A stretch of 64,000 bases of DNA, from assembly GCA_921293015.1 (NCBI GenBank), contig OV121088.1, forward strand, positions 39,122,836 through 39,186,835, given 5' to 3'. A program made the position numbers and the translations under genes. Below the pieces are notes generated by a model. That model was not told the DNA's origin, searched no databases, and was given only the letters and a program-made list of their open reading frames with translations. Shown in pieces: positions 15,664 to 25,309 of this stretch. Every line of letters starts with the position of its first letter. The first letter of the stretch is position 1. The stretch comes from Phorcus lineatus (taxonomy: Eukaryota > Mollusca > Gastropoda > Trochida > Trochidae).

Positions 15664-16849
15664 GATATTATTAGGAATGTAAATATATTGACTTTACAAA
15701 TGAAGGACAAGCTAAGTTCTTTTTATTTTGGTCCTCTTTCCACACACTAATCCGACAGATTGACTGATACCTTAACTTTTAGATCCTAGAAATGGTAAGG
15801 AATTTGAATCTTGCCATTCATAAAATGAGATAATAATAATAATATGGGATACCTGCAATACCTGTGTGTTGCACGTTGGATACATGAAATAATTATATCT
15901 GTCTCTATATTGACACTGTGTATACATCATTGATACACTATCATAAACATGCAATGTATAAATTAAAAAAAATTGCTCTCTCATGCCTATGTCATCTACC
16001 TACTTATGACATTGTTTCCCGATTCGAAGAGAATAATTGACGTTATAGTATTGATAAGGTCAGAAGTTTGGACAAGATGCATTTACTTCAGCGGCTATCA
16101 AAACTTATGTCGTTCGTTTTGTATGCGAATTGATGTGTTTAGATAGAGTGTAAACCGACCTCAAACCCTCGCGCATGTACATGAACACCTCGGCATAACG
16201 GTTCAGTCAGTAAGTATTTCATGTCGATATAGTTTGTCCATGACGTCAATCATAGGCAAGTTTTGATATGTTTATACATCACCATACTTTCAGACTCGAA
16301 TGGCTCATGTCTAATAAAAGATTATTAGTATAAAAACATGCCCAGATTATTTCCGACATGAGTGAAATTGAAAACATGTTAAACTGTGAATGTAAAATTG
16401 AGACGATAAGTAGAAATCTTATGTTTTGACCAAACGTCGAAATGTAATTTTTTTATGAATTATAAGACAATTTACACTTTTCATCGGGTTTGACAATTCT
16501 GAAATACTTTTTTTTTTTTTTTTAAATATTCCATTTCATATCATACATTTTACATGAAAAGGGAAATGGATATATCATTGAGCTTTTATTAGCTCTTACT
16601 GAATCAGGAGTACAAAAAACTCCATGTCCATCACAGAAAATGTTTTGATAATGTTGATACATATAATTGTATAAGGTTGGATAAGATAAATTCTGAAATA
16701 CTTGCTTCAGTACTGAGGAACACAATTTCTAAAAAGAAAACAACAAAAAACAAAGAAAAACGTTTTTGTGAAATGAAAATGTTTTAGAAATAAATTCTGA
16801 ATCTTGCGTGTACACGTTAACTCATATTTAGGGCCTTCTCATTTATAGT
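15664..16849. other. gene-free stretch
   Basis: It holds one TGACGTCA octamer (16241-16248) and a poly-T tract at about 16508-16523. Frames are short and featureless. Confidence 0.45.
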
Positions 16850-17158
16850 GTTATGCCAGATACAGCATAGACAGTGGAAAGTACATTGTATATATCTCTG
16901 AGAATTTCCACTGCTAAGTTAGCGGTACATGAATAAAATCACTGATCCATATTTGTCACTGTTACAGTAAGAATATTTTTACTGGGATAAATCTATATAG
17001 TATAAATAATTTTGCAATAATTTAATATACAAAAAGTACGAAATGGTCAAAGGGAGGTAATCAATTTAGAAGTGCCGCCAGCATACAGAATGCTATAGTA
17101 GTCGAGATAATTATGTAATTTTGGTTGATAAATGGTTAGATTGATGGATGTGGTCAGC

Positions 17159-17305
17159 CAGTCTGATTAAAATCGAGCGAGCATGGAGGGTGTTTTGAGA
17201 CCGTTGTGGAGAGGACAGCCCCTTGACATTGTACGTTCGAATCCCGCTAGAGTTCATATTTAAAAACTTTTATTCTTCGGAACACGGTCGATTTTAATCA
17301 GACTG
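17159..17305. mobile_element. MITE, 147 bp, 18-bp TIRs, 9-bp target duplication
   Basis: Perfect terminal inverted repeats CAGTCTGATTAAAATCGA lie at 17159-17176 and, inverted, at 17288-17305. The 9-base GTGGTCAGC flanks both sides (17150-17158 and 17306-17314). The paralogous block has a single GTGGTCAGC at about 50147-50155 and no element, which confirms insertion. A 9-bp duplication is typical of Mutator-like elements. The interior holds GTTCGAATCC (17235-17244), a tRNA-gene B-box match. Confidence 0.9.
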
Positions 17306-17789
17306 GTGGTCAGCAGGAATGACGCGGATAATTCAATAAAATATTTATTTTATAAAACAATGAATAAAATGTTACTCACATATAACGTTAATTTGTAAAC
17401 GCCCGACCAACATATACTTCTCTTATGCATATTTTGTCTCATAAATCTATTGCAGTGACCTGTTTACCATCTATGGTGTTCAGTTTTGCGATGTGGTAAG
17501 TCTACATGTTCCGGAGTTATTTAGTCGACATTACATCTTCCGTTGACTTTGTCCCCAATGGACCCAGTCCCTGGAACTGTCACACCAGTATTATTTGATT
17601 TAACATCCCTTTATAAGCTAAAGACTGCCTAAGACCTCTTAAAATATTTGTAATGCTAATATGTTACTTATATCCAATACTAATTTTCTTGAAATGAAGT
17701 TTCTAGCACCCAATTACAACATGTTACATACAAGGAAAGAAATGTCAAAACGCTCTTTTGTAACTCCATAGATTCTACTATCTGCATTG

Positions 17790-17922
17790 AAAAGGGAACG
17801 CCACTGAAGAGAAGTAACTCTGGCGACCTTGTCATGGGAAGCCTCACTTTCAAACCGAAAGTGGGATCTTAAAAAAAGCAGTAGCCAAGAGACCTGCAGT
17901 GCGAGTCTGAAAACAAAACGAG
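17790..17922 (+). promoter_or_regulatory. probable non-coding first exon of BTB gene 1 (copy A)
   Basis: The segment GAAGTAACTCTGGCGACCTT ... GAGTCTGAAAACAAAACGAG ends at a strong donor, AG|GTAAGTTG, with GT at 17923-17924. Paralogous segments at 35387, 43971 and 50896 all keep a GTRRGT-type donor at the same point. Nothing here is conserved as protein. Joined to the acceptor at 21793 it would remove an intron of about 3.87 kb. The 5' limit is a guess because no start site can be read from sequence alone. Confidence 0.5.
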
Positions 17923-18050
17923 GTAAGTTGAAAGTCACACGATTCTTATGTATTTCACAGGCTTGTAACATGTTGATTCGGGGTAGTTCATTTGTCGTTT
18001 TTGAGACTGAAAAGTAGATTATCCTTCTATATCTGATAATAAATCATTTC

Positions 18051-19078
18051 TCTTGGCAAGAGTGGGTCAATTTTTTACTTAGAGAAACAAAGTATTTAAT
18101 TAAAACTGATATGCGTGAAATGAAAATGTAGAAATAAATTCTGAATCTTGCTTGTACAAGTTAATACTTCATTTTAGGGCCTCTTTATATTCACTGTTAT
18201 GCCACATACACTATTTAGATATTATTACTAGATACTAAATATTTTTTGTTATTCAATGTTTGTATATATGGGTAATCTGATTTCAATATCCATCGGGGTA
18301 ACTCTACATTCCGAATACACATGACTTAAAGATTCATTATGAACCTTTCAAAAATTTCATTTTAAAAAGCTCTCTTTTCGTATAAACAAGTCTGTAGAAA
18401 AAAAATTAATTGAGAAATCCAATAGTTAAACATCTTTCAAATTCATTTTGCAAGTATTAAAATCCTTTCCCAGCTCAAATAAGTATCATGAAATTCATTT
18501 CAAATTTTGGGCAGATATGAGGCTTATTGTCGGATTAGAATTTACCATAAACAGCCTGTAGCCTTTTCTTAAATTCATAAAAACACACCGAGGACTACTA
18601 CCTCAGTTTCCGCCTTGCTATTCCCGCAAACCTTTTTTTGTTCGGTGTAACCAGCTAACACACAAACAAATTGTACTTAACAGTTAAAAACATAGGACGA
18701 TCGAAGTCGGCTTCGAGATATAAAATTTCTATGGCCATTTGTGCAAAAAATATGGACTGTTGAAAACGGCTGAACTAGTAAGTGTGCAGGTTTTGAATGT
18801 GCCTAAAATCTAAACTGAGAACAATGAAATTGTTATATCGAGAGATATGCATTATGAGTGCATTCGTTGTATATACGAAATATTGGTCTGCACTAAAACC
18901 TTTAAATATCTTGACTGAACTCGATCACAATCTTATTTAAGAGAATGAGCGCTGAGTAGAAGCAGTGAAGATTTATTAGCACCCTATTTTGTTTGCTGGG
19001 ATACGTTTAGAAAGGTTCAAACCCTTGCAACACTTACCTGATAAGAAAGGTATATGGCAAGCCCAAGTTAGCTTGCTA
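18051..19078. other. gene-free stretch, probable intron of BTB gene 1
   Basis: No coding frame or named repeat was recognised. It lies between the probable first exon and the acceptor at 21793. Confidence 0.4.
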
Positions 19079-20500
19079 TTAAAGTAAACTCTTATAAATT
19101 TTGAAATCAGGAACAAAGGTGATTCGTCGACTTCCGATTGTAAGGACTAAAAAGGGATACATTTTGCGTCCGGTAAAATTCAGGGCCACAGATTTTGATA
19201 AGGATATTCTAAATCCCGACTGGGAACACCATTTTAAAACATTGTGTAGTCCTAATTCAATGGAATTACGAAGAAACTCTAGATTGCCAAAACGCCCCAT
19301 CATCAGTAAATTGAGAGGCCTTAATATTCACAGCCAAAGAAACAAACAGATCAGTTATAATAATGTTACAAAAGTAATGGACTTATAACACGTCCTTGAG
19401 GAATGCCGTCCTCAATCGAATGTACCCCCTCATGCCTATGCTATCTACCTGAATAGGATATTGTTGCCCGAGATAGGGATTGACGTTATACAGTATAAAA
19501 AGAATTGAAAAAAAGAGAACAAGATGCATTCACTTCATTACCTATGAAAACTTATGTCGTTCGTTTTGTATGCCAATTGATGTAGTGTTTATTTAGAGTG
19601 TAAACCTATCTCGACCTCGGGTTGACGTTAGAAAAAAAATGTCGCGCACGTAAACATGGTCACCTCTACATAACGACCCCGGCGTTTATGATTCACGTGC
19701 GTGAGGGTTCTTGACCTATTCGAACTCGAATAGTTCTAAGAAGGTGAAAAAAACTAGTCCATTTTAGTATATCCCCTTTAATACCAAGACCTTGGAATTT
19801 TAAAAAAGCCCTTGCCTCTAAAGCAAATCATAAGGTTTCACGATATCTAAGAATACACGTTTCGTGTATTCTTACTTTCAAATAACTCTTTGTGTCTCTG
19901 TTTTAAGGCGAAAAGGTAGATCAGTGCATGAGATATTTTTCTAAAACCAGATTGAATCCTTGTAAGAAGTTGATTGGGCAACATGTTATACATGTATCTA
20001 GGGTGGTTACGTACTAATCTTTCTATGATTTTTGTAGGAAGTTAATGTAGGATGATTGGATGACAAGATTATGGTAATGATGAACCTTTTCCTTGGTTTA
20101 GAATGGGAATGACAACAGCCCCGTCTCATTCTTTTGGGATTTCTCCTCAACGCCAACTTTGGTTGATAATGTCGTTTACTACCTGTAGCAAACTATTAAG
20201 CATACATTGAAAGTGTTCATAGCAAAGATCATCAGCACCTGGAGATGTGTTTTTCTCCTTTATTCCATATATTATTTATGTATTTCCGTTTTTGATTCTG
20301 CATGATGGGTCTAATATTCGGAAATAAATGCTTTAAATTCATATTCACACGTTGTTAACCTGTCTTTATTGTCAGTGTAATACTGTTGACATTCGGCAAA
20401 TAAATTTTTAAGGATTTGTAACTTCTTCGCCATTGGCGGCACTAACTGACATTCTGTAGTCAAGCAGACTTGCGAAAGTTTGGGTTGATATTTCATAGAC
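19079..20500 (-). pseudogene. non-LTR retrotransposon remnant (antisense to BTB genes)
   Basis: Read on the minus strand, 20311-20496 gives a pre-RT fragment (PPMAKKLQILKNLFAECQQ). Further along, about 20090-20250, come TSPGADDLCYEHFQ, then GEIPKE and GAVVIPILNQGK, which match the reverse-transcriptase finger region (SPGxDxI ... IPILKPGK in active elements). 19079-19303 gives a later RT or post-RT fragment (LHNVLKWCSQSGFRISLSKS). Stops and deletions break it throughout. Diverged copies of the same portion precede BTB genes 2 and 5. Confidence 0.75.
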
Positions 20501-21780
20501 GTTTTACCAGTGATTATTTTACAAGAACATATTCGGTAATTTCATCTCTGCATTGTCTAGAAAACTGATTGCAGTTGGCTGAACTTAAGTTACATCGAGG
20601 TTCACGAGTTGAAGAAGTTCTAAATGGGCTAAAATAAACTTGGGTGAATGCGTGAAAGTGGTCATTACCCAGAGTATATTCTTGATATACACCTCACTCA
20701 CATTTACAAGACGGATAAGCTGTTGAACGGGTGAAATCCAATACAAAATATAGTAGATTGACCATGTTTCCACATTCCACTTGCCATACATTTTTCTAGA
20801 GTTATGGGCCTTGACTCCTGCGTTTTAAGACAAGTTGTTCACGTCTTTTAAAGTCATCTCGTCGGACAGTTATTGCTCAATCAGTATGAAATTTAGAACA
20901 TATCTATCGGAATATATAAGTAATCCGCAAGTTGAAACGTCTGTGACGATTTTCGTCACTTATGACCTTTGACTTAAGCAAATGAACCCAAATGTTAACT
21001 CCTTTGGTTAAATGTTCTCATTCAAGGGCAAAAACAAACCTATCATAAACTATGAAAGTATTCTGTCAGCGTTTTTTTATCTTAACTATGTCAATCTCAA
21101 TAAAGTTGACCATTTATTGATTTTTTGCTTTCAGAAAAACAATGATTCCTCGAGACAGCCTTGAAAGGTTGTCATATCGGTCTTCTCTAATGCATGTATT
21201 TGGTTGGTTGTGACGAATTTGTTAAGTTTTATAAAATATGGGTAAAATAATAATGCTGTCTTATAAAATGAATTTCATATTGATATTAATGCACTCCGCA
21301 TTCTTTCCAAATGTTCATTAAGGAGGTAAAGTATCCATCAGAAGGATGCGAGGCAGTCGTGCTCTTAAAACACTCTTGTTAAGTATAGAATATAACATCA
21401 AACTAAAACAACAGATGTCACCATACAGTCAAGGGAGATAATCATAATCTTGTTACATGAATGTCTCTCCGTTAAAATGAAAGTTAGTGTACTGGTAACA
21501 GTTTCTGAAAACACCTAATTAATAAGTAAAAAAGACGATTCAGGTTAATTTTCAGTATTTTGTAATAATTACAATCTGTAACACATTCACCATATAACAA
21601 TATGTAAGAGGGAATAATCTTCTAAAGAGAGTTCTTCTCGTGAAAAGCCGAGTGTCAGAGCCTTAATACTTCAACCACCTTAGGAGTGTCAAAACCGAAT
21701 TTGATACTCTATAGGAAATGTCTTATCGAGTTCCTGAGTTCATCAACACAACTCGTAATATAAACGTTTTGATCAGCGAG
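20501..21780 (+). other. gene-free stretch upstream of BTB gene 1, probable intron
   Basis: This sequence is shared with the stretches before BTB genes 2, 4 and 5: AAACTATGAAAGTATT, TTTATCTTAACTATG.CAAT and TGAAAGT.AGT.T.CTGGTAACAGT recur in order. It contains no coding frame. Shared flanks show that the duplicated unit extends well beyond the coding exon. Confidence 0.6.
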
Positions 21781-21827
21781 ATTTCTTCTTCAGAATATCA
21801 CTTGGAGTTGAACCTGAAGTACTCATT

Positions 21828-23312
21828 ATGGAAGACAAACCTGAATTCCTCACAAATGAAATTGTACAGATGTATGAACCAGACGACACAATGTTCACAA
21901 CTTCAGGACCTATGAGTGACGTCACACTGCTAGTGGAAGGTCGCGTTCTGCATGTCAGTAGGTGTGTCCTGTCTCTCGCCTCGCCTATCTTCAGGAAGAT
22001 GTTGGATTGGGAGTTCAAGGACAAGGGGGAGATAACTCTTTTGGACAAGAACTACAATAATATTGTGGAACTACTTCTCTGTATATATCCTTCCACCACT
22101 AAATTCATCACCAGGTCTAACCTGGAGACTGTGCTGCCACTTGCGGATGAATACAAGATGGAGTCCCTCAAGGAGCGATGTTGCCAGATCCTTCTACAGC
22201 AGTTGCAACATGACCAACGATATAACCAGCCTACCAATGAGCAACTTGTCCATTTCTTGTATCTTGCCGACAAGTATAAGATTGAGGCGTTGATTGAAGC
22301 GTCCATCGAGAAAGGAATCTTCACTTCTTTTGATGGAGAAAATGGGCTGAAGAGCTTTCCAGAATTTCGGGAGATGTCAGTCGAGGTGAAATATCGTATC
22401 TGTATTGCGCAATTGAGTACACTTGAGGGACCACTGAAACGCCTTATCATTGCAGGGGAGATTAGACATGGTGCGACTGGCTTTACATTTGGCGCTCCTA
22501 CTAAGACACATAGCACTCAAGTTTCAACTACACCTGTCTCACAACGTACGTGTCAACATGGTGCGACTGGTTTTAAATTTGGCACTCGTATTCAGACGCA
22601 TAGACCTCAAGTTTCAACTACTACCACCTCACAACCTAAACATGGTGCGACTAGCTTTACATTTGGCACTCCTGTTCAAACGCATAGCACTCAAGTTTCA
22701 ACTGCACCTGCCTCGCAACCTAAACATGGTGCAACTATCTTTACATTTGGCACTCCTATTCAGACGCATAGACCTCAAGTTTCAACTACACTCGCCTCAC
22801 AACCTGAACATGGTGCGACTATCTTTACATTTGGCACTCCTGTTCAAACGCATAGCACACAAGATTCAACTGCACCTGCCACAAAACCTGAACATTGTGC
22901 GACTATCTTTACATTTGGCACTCCTGTTCAAACGCATAGCACTCAAGTTTCAACTGCACCTGCCACAAAATCTGAACATGGTGCGACTATCTTTACATTT
23001 GGCACTCCTGTTCAAACGCATAGCACTCAAGTTTCAACTGCACCTGCCTCGCAACCTAAACATGGTGCAACTATCTTTACATTTGGCACTCCTATTCAGA
23101 CGCATAGACCTCAAGTTTCAACTACACTCGCCTCACAACCTGAACATGGTGCGACTATCTCTACATTTGGCACTCCTGTTCAAACGCATAGCACACAAGA
23201 TTCAACTTCACCTGCCACAAAACCTGAACATGGTGCGACTATCTTTACATTTGGCACTCCTGTTCAAACGCATAGCACTCAAGTTTCAACTACACCTGCC
23301 ACAAAACCTTAA
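21828..23312 (+). CDS. BTB/POZ protein with FxFG repeat tail (gene 1, long)
   Basis: The 494-residue product has a BTB/POZ domain at about 27-129 (SDVTLLVEGRVLHVSRCVLS, SPIFRKML, LLLCIYPS, VLPLADEYKMESLKERC), a helical BACK-like segment to about 205, then ten 28-residue units from about 214, each with an F(T/K)FG motif (one is STFG). BTB domains dimerise and often recruit cullin-3; FxFG motifs in nucleoporins bind transport receptors. A link to either role here is inference. An acceptor (TTTCTTCTTCAG, ending 21793) precedes the exon, but the ancestral ATG at 21795 is ATA, so the next in-frame Met at 21828 is used. The stop (TAA, 23310) is a point change inside the array; 16 more units follow. 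Confidence 0.85.
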   Translation: MEDKPEFLTNEIVQMYEPDDTMFTTSGPMSDVTLLVEGRVLHVSRCVLSLASPIFRKMLDWEFKDKGEITLLDKNYNNIVELLLCIYPSTTKFITRSNLETVLPLADEYKMESLKERCCQILLQQLQHDQRYNQPTNEQLVHFLYLADKYKIEALIEASIEKGIFTSFDGENGLKSFPEFREMSVEVKYRICIAQLSTLEGPLKRLIIAGEIRHGATGFTFGAPTKTHSTQVSTTPVSQRTCQHGATGFKFGTRIQTHRPQVSTTTTSQPKHGATSFTFGTPVQTHSTQVSTAPASQPKHGATIFTFGTPIQTHRPQVSTTLASQPEHGATIFTFGTPVQTHSTQDSTAPATKPEHCATIFTFGTPVQTHSTQVSTAPATKSEHGATIFTFGTPVQTHSTQVSTAPASQPKHGATIFTFGTPIQTHRPQVSTTLASQPEHGATISTFGTPVQTHSTQDSTSPATKPEHGATIFTFGTPVQTHSTQVSTTPATKP

Positions 23313-24618
23313 CCTGGTGCGACTATCTTTACATTTGGCACTGCTATTCAAACGCAGAGCACTCAAATTTTAACTGCTTTTGCCTCACAACCTAAACATG
23401 GTGCGACTATCTTTGCATTTGGCACTCCTATTCAGACTCAAAGCACTCACGTTTCAATTGCACCTGTCACAAAATCTGAAAATGGTGCGACTATCTTTAC
23501 ATTTGGCACTCCTATTCCGACGCAAAGCACTCAAGTTTCAACTGCACCTGTCACAAAACCTCAACATGGTGCGACTATCTTTACATTTGGCACTCCTGTT
23601 CAAACGCATAGCACTCAAGTTTCAACTGTACCTGCCACAAAATCTGAACATGGTGCGACTATCTTTACATTTGGCACTCCTGTTCAAACGCATAGCACTC
23701 AAGTTTCAACTACACCTGCCACAAAACCTTAACCTGGTGCGACTATCTTTACATTTGGCACTCCTATTCAAACGCAGAGCACTCAAATTTTAACTGCTTT
23801 TGCCTCACAACCTAAACATGGTGCGACTATCTTTGCATTTGGCACTCCTATTCAGACTCAAAGCACTCACGTTTCAATTGCACCTGTCACAAAATCTGAA
23901 AATGGTGCGAATATCTTTACATTGGCACTCCTATTCCGACGCAAAGCACTCAAGTTTCAACTGCACCTGTCACAAAACCTAAACATGGTGCGACTATCTT
24001 TACATTTGGCACTGCTATTCAGACGCAGAGCACTCAAATTTTAACTGCTTTTGCCTCACAACCTAAACATGGTGCGACTATCTTTGCATTTGGCACTCCT
24101 ATTCAGACTCAAAGCACTCACGTTTCAATTGCACCTGTCACAAAATCTGAAAATGGTGCGACTATCTTTACATTTGGCACTCCTATTCCGACGCAAAGCA
24201 CTCAAGTTTCAACTGCACCTGTCACAAAACCTAAACATGGTGCGACTATCTTTACATTTGGCACTGCTATTCAGACGCAGAGCACTCAAATTTTAACTGC
24301 TTTTGCCTCACAACCTAAACATGGTGCGACTATCTTTGCATTTGGCACTCCTATTCAGACTCAAAGCACTCACGTTTCAATTGCACCTGTCACAAAATCT
24401 GAAAATGGTGCGAGTATCTTTACATTTGGCACTGCTATTCAGACGCATAGCACTCAAGTTTCAACTGCACCTGTCACAAAACCTAAACATGGTGCGACTA
24501 TCTTTACATTTGGCACTGCTATTCAGACGCAAAGCACTGAAGTTTCAACTGCACCTGCCATAAAATCTGAACATGGTGCGACTATCTTTACATTTGGCAC
24601 TCCTATTCAGACGCATAG
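22466..24618 (+). repeat. 84-bp minisatellite encoding FxFG units, about 26 copies
   Basis: Each unit reads H-G-A-T-(I/G)-F-T-F-G-T-P-(V/I)-Q-T-(H/Q)-S-T-Q-V-S-T and then about seven Ser/Thr/Ala/Pro/Lys residues. Ten units precede the stop at 23310. Units 3-6 are repeated as units 7-10 (a 336-bp higher-order repeat), and in the later part a three- to four-unit block with TAFASQPK, FAFGTP and APVTKSE variants is repeated. A one-base deletion (T lost from ACATTTGG near 23922) shifts the frame in about the eighteenth unit, and a second in-frame TAA lies near 23730. Confidence 0.95.
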
Positions 24619-24664
24619 GATGGTGAACATGTCCCGACATTTCCAAAATGATCCAAATCTTTGA
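23313..24664 (+). pseudogene. out-of-use 3' part of BTB gene 1
   Basis: Downstream of the premature TAA the array continues for about 16 units and ends in MVNMSRHFQNDPNL and TGA (24662-24664), the tail shared by all cluster members except the divergent gene 3 (MVN..SRHFHNDPTL). One compensating base at the 23922 deletion would put this tail in frame with the start. The region is therefore decayed coding sequence, now probably 3' UTR. Confidence 0.8.
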
Positions 24665-24850
24665 TATAAAGATGATTTTGAGTGGGAGACTTCTTCACAT
24701 TTCCGTAGCCCTTATTAACAAATTAAGATTACTATTGCTTTCTTAAATAATTTGCAATTAGAGTCTTTGGGTTTTGTATTCGTAACTAAGATGTGTAACT
24801 TCAATTGTATTTTGACACTGTTTATGTTAGACGATTTTCATTAATTTCTG

Positions 24851-24856
24851 AATAAA
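24851..24856 (+). promoter_or_regulatory. polyadenylation signal of BTB gene 1
   Basis: AATAAA lies in a 3' UTR segment (AATAAAAATAAATTAGATAT, TTGAGTG) conserved after BTB genes 2 and 5. Confidence 0.6.
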
Positions 24857-24936
24857 AATAAATTAGATATTTGAGTGTATTTATTTTCCATCGCGTCTCT
24901 TAAATCTCTACAATAACAAAGGTGATCGGCAAAGAA

Positions 24937-25095
24937 TGTTGAGACGATTGATCATTCAGAATTCTTCACTTTGTGTTTAAGTTTCCTTTCATCAGGTCAT
25001 TTCTTTAAGATGGCAAACAATGTTGAGACGATTATTAATTCAGAATTCTTCACTATGAGTTTAAGTTTCCTTTCATCAGGTCATTTCTTTAAGAC
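24937..25095. repeat. tandem duplication of a 3'-flank segment
   Basis: Two copies of AATGTTGAGACGATT ... TTTAAGTTTCCTTTCATCAG ... TTTCTTTAAGA sit side by side, about 78 bp apart. The matching flanks of genes 2, 4 and 5 have it once (32507, 56195 and 62180), so the duplication is private to this copy. Confidence 0.85.
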
Positions 25096-25309
25096 GAGGA
25101 CCCATCCCGGGAACATAGTCATGAAAATTCAGAGAAAGTCATAAGGGTGATAAACTAATGCTTACTTGATGGTTTAACCATCAAGATCATTAGAAATGGT
25201 AAATGGTAAATTAATGCAAATGCCGAAGCTTAAAAGGTGGCTCATAGAAGGAGAATCGAGCACTTTTCTGCATTAAGTTACTCAATAAGCGCTATATAGG
25301 ATGACTGCA

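Larger units (their letters stand above)
16850..18050 (+). repeat. duplicated block carrying the first exon (copy A)
   Basis: This stretch matches 49860-51000 over more than 1 kb: for example AAAGTACATTGTATATAT, GGTACATGAAT.ATATCACTG, GGTCAAAGGGAGGTAATCAA and GCATACAGAATGCTA occur in the same order in both. Copy A carries the 147-bp MITE; copy D carries a different insert near 50385-50545. The block ends just past a conserved splice-donor-like site, so it probably contains the promoter and first exon of the long BTB gene downstream. Confidence 0.75.

Noticed and set aside
22052-22516. Open frames antisense to the BTB exons (also 31624-32285, 39120-39488, 53625-54179 and 61080-61358)
   Set aside because: The same antisense frame opens in every paralog because of BTB codon composition; there are no domains and no splice or start context.
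21828-23312. A true nucleoporin gene
   Set aside because: The FxFG motifs are tempting, but the N-terminus is a BTB domain, there is no nucleoporin anchor domain, and short paralogs show that the array is a recent expansion.
22450-24563. Long Leu-rich open frames (MVRLSLHLALLF-type repeats) over the gene 1 array, and similar ones at 54305-55738
   Set aside because: They are the +1 frame of the 84-bp repeat. Because 84 is divisible by three, any frame without a stop in the unit stays open. They have no start context, and the BTB-linked frame explains the array.
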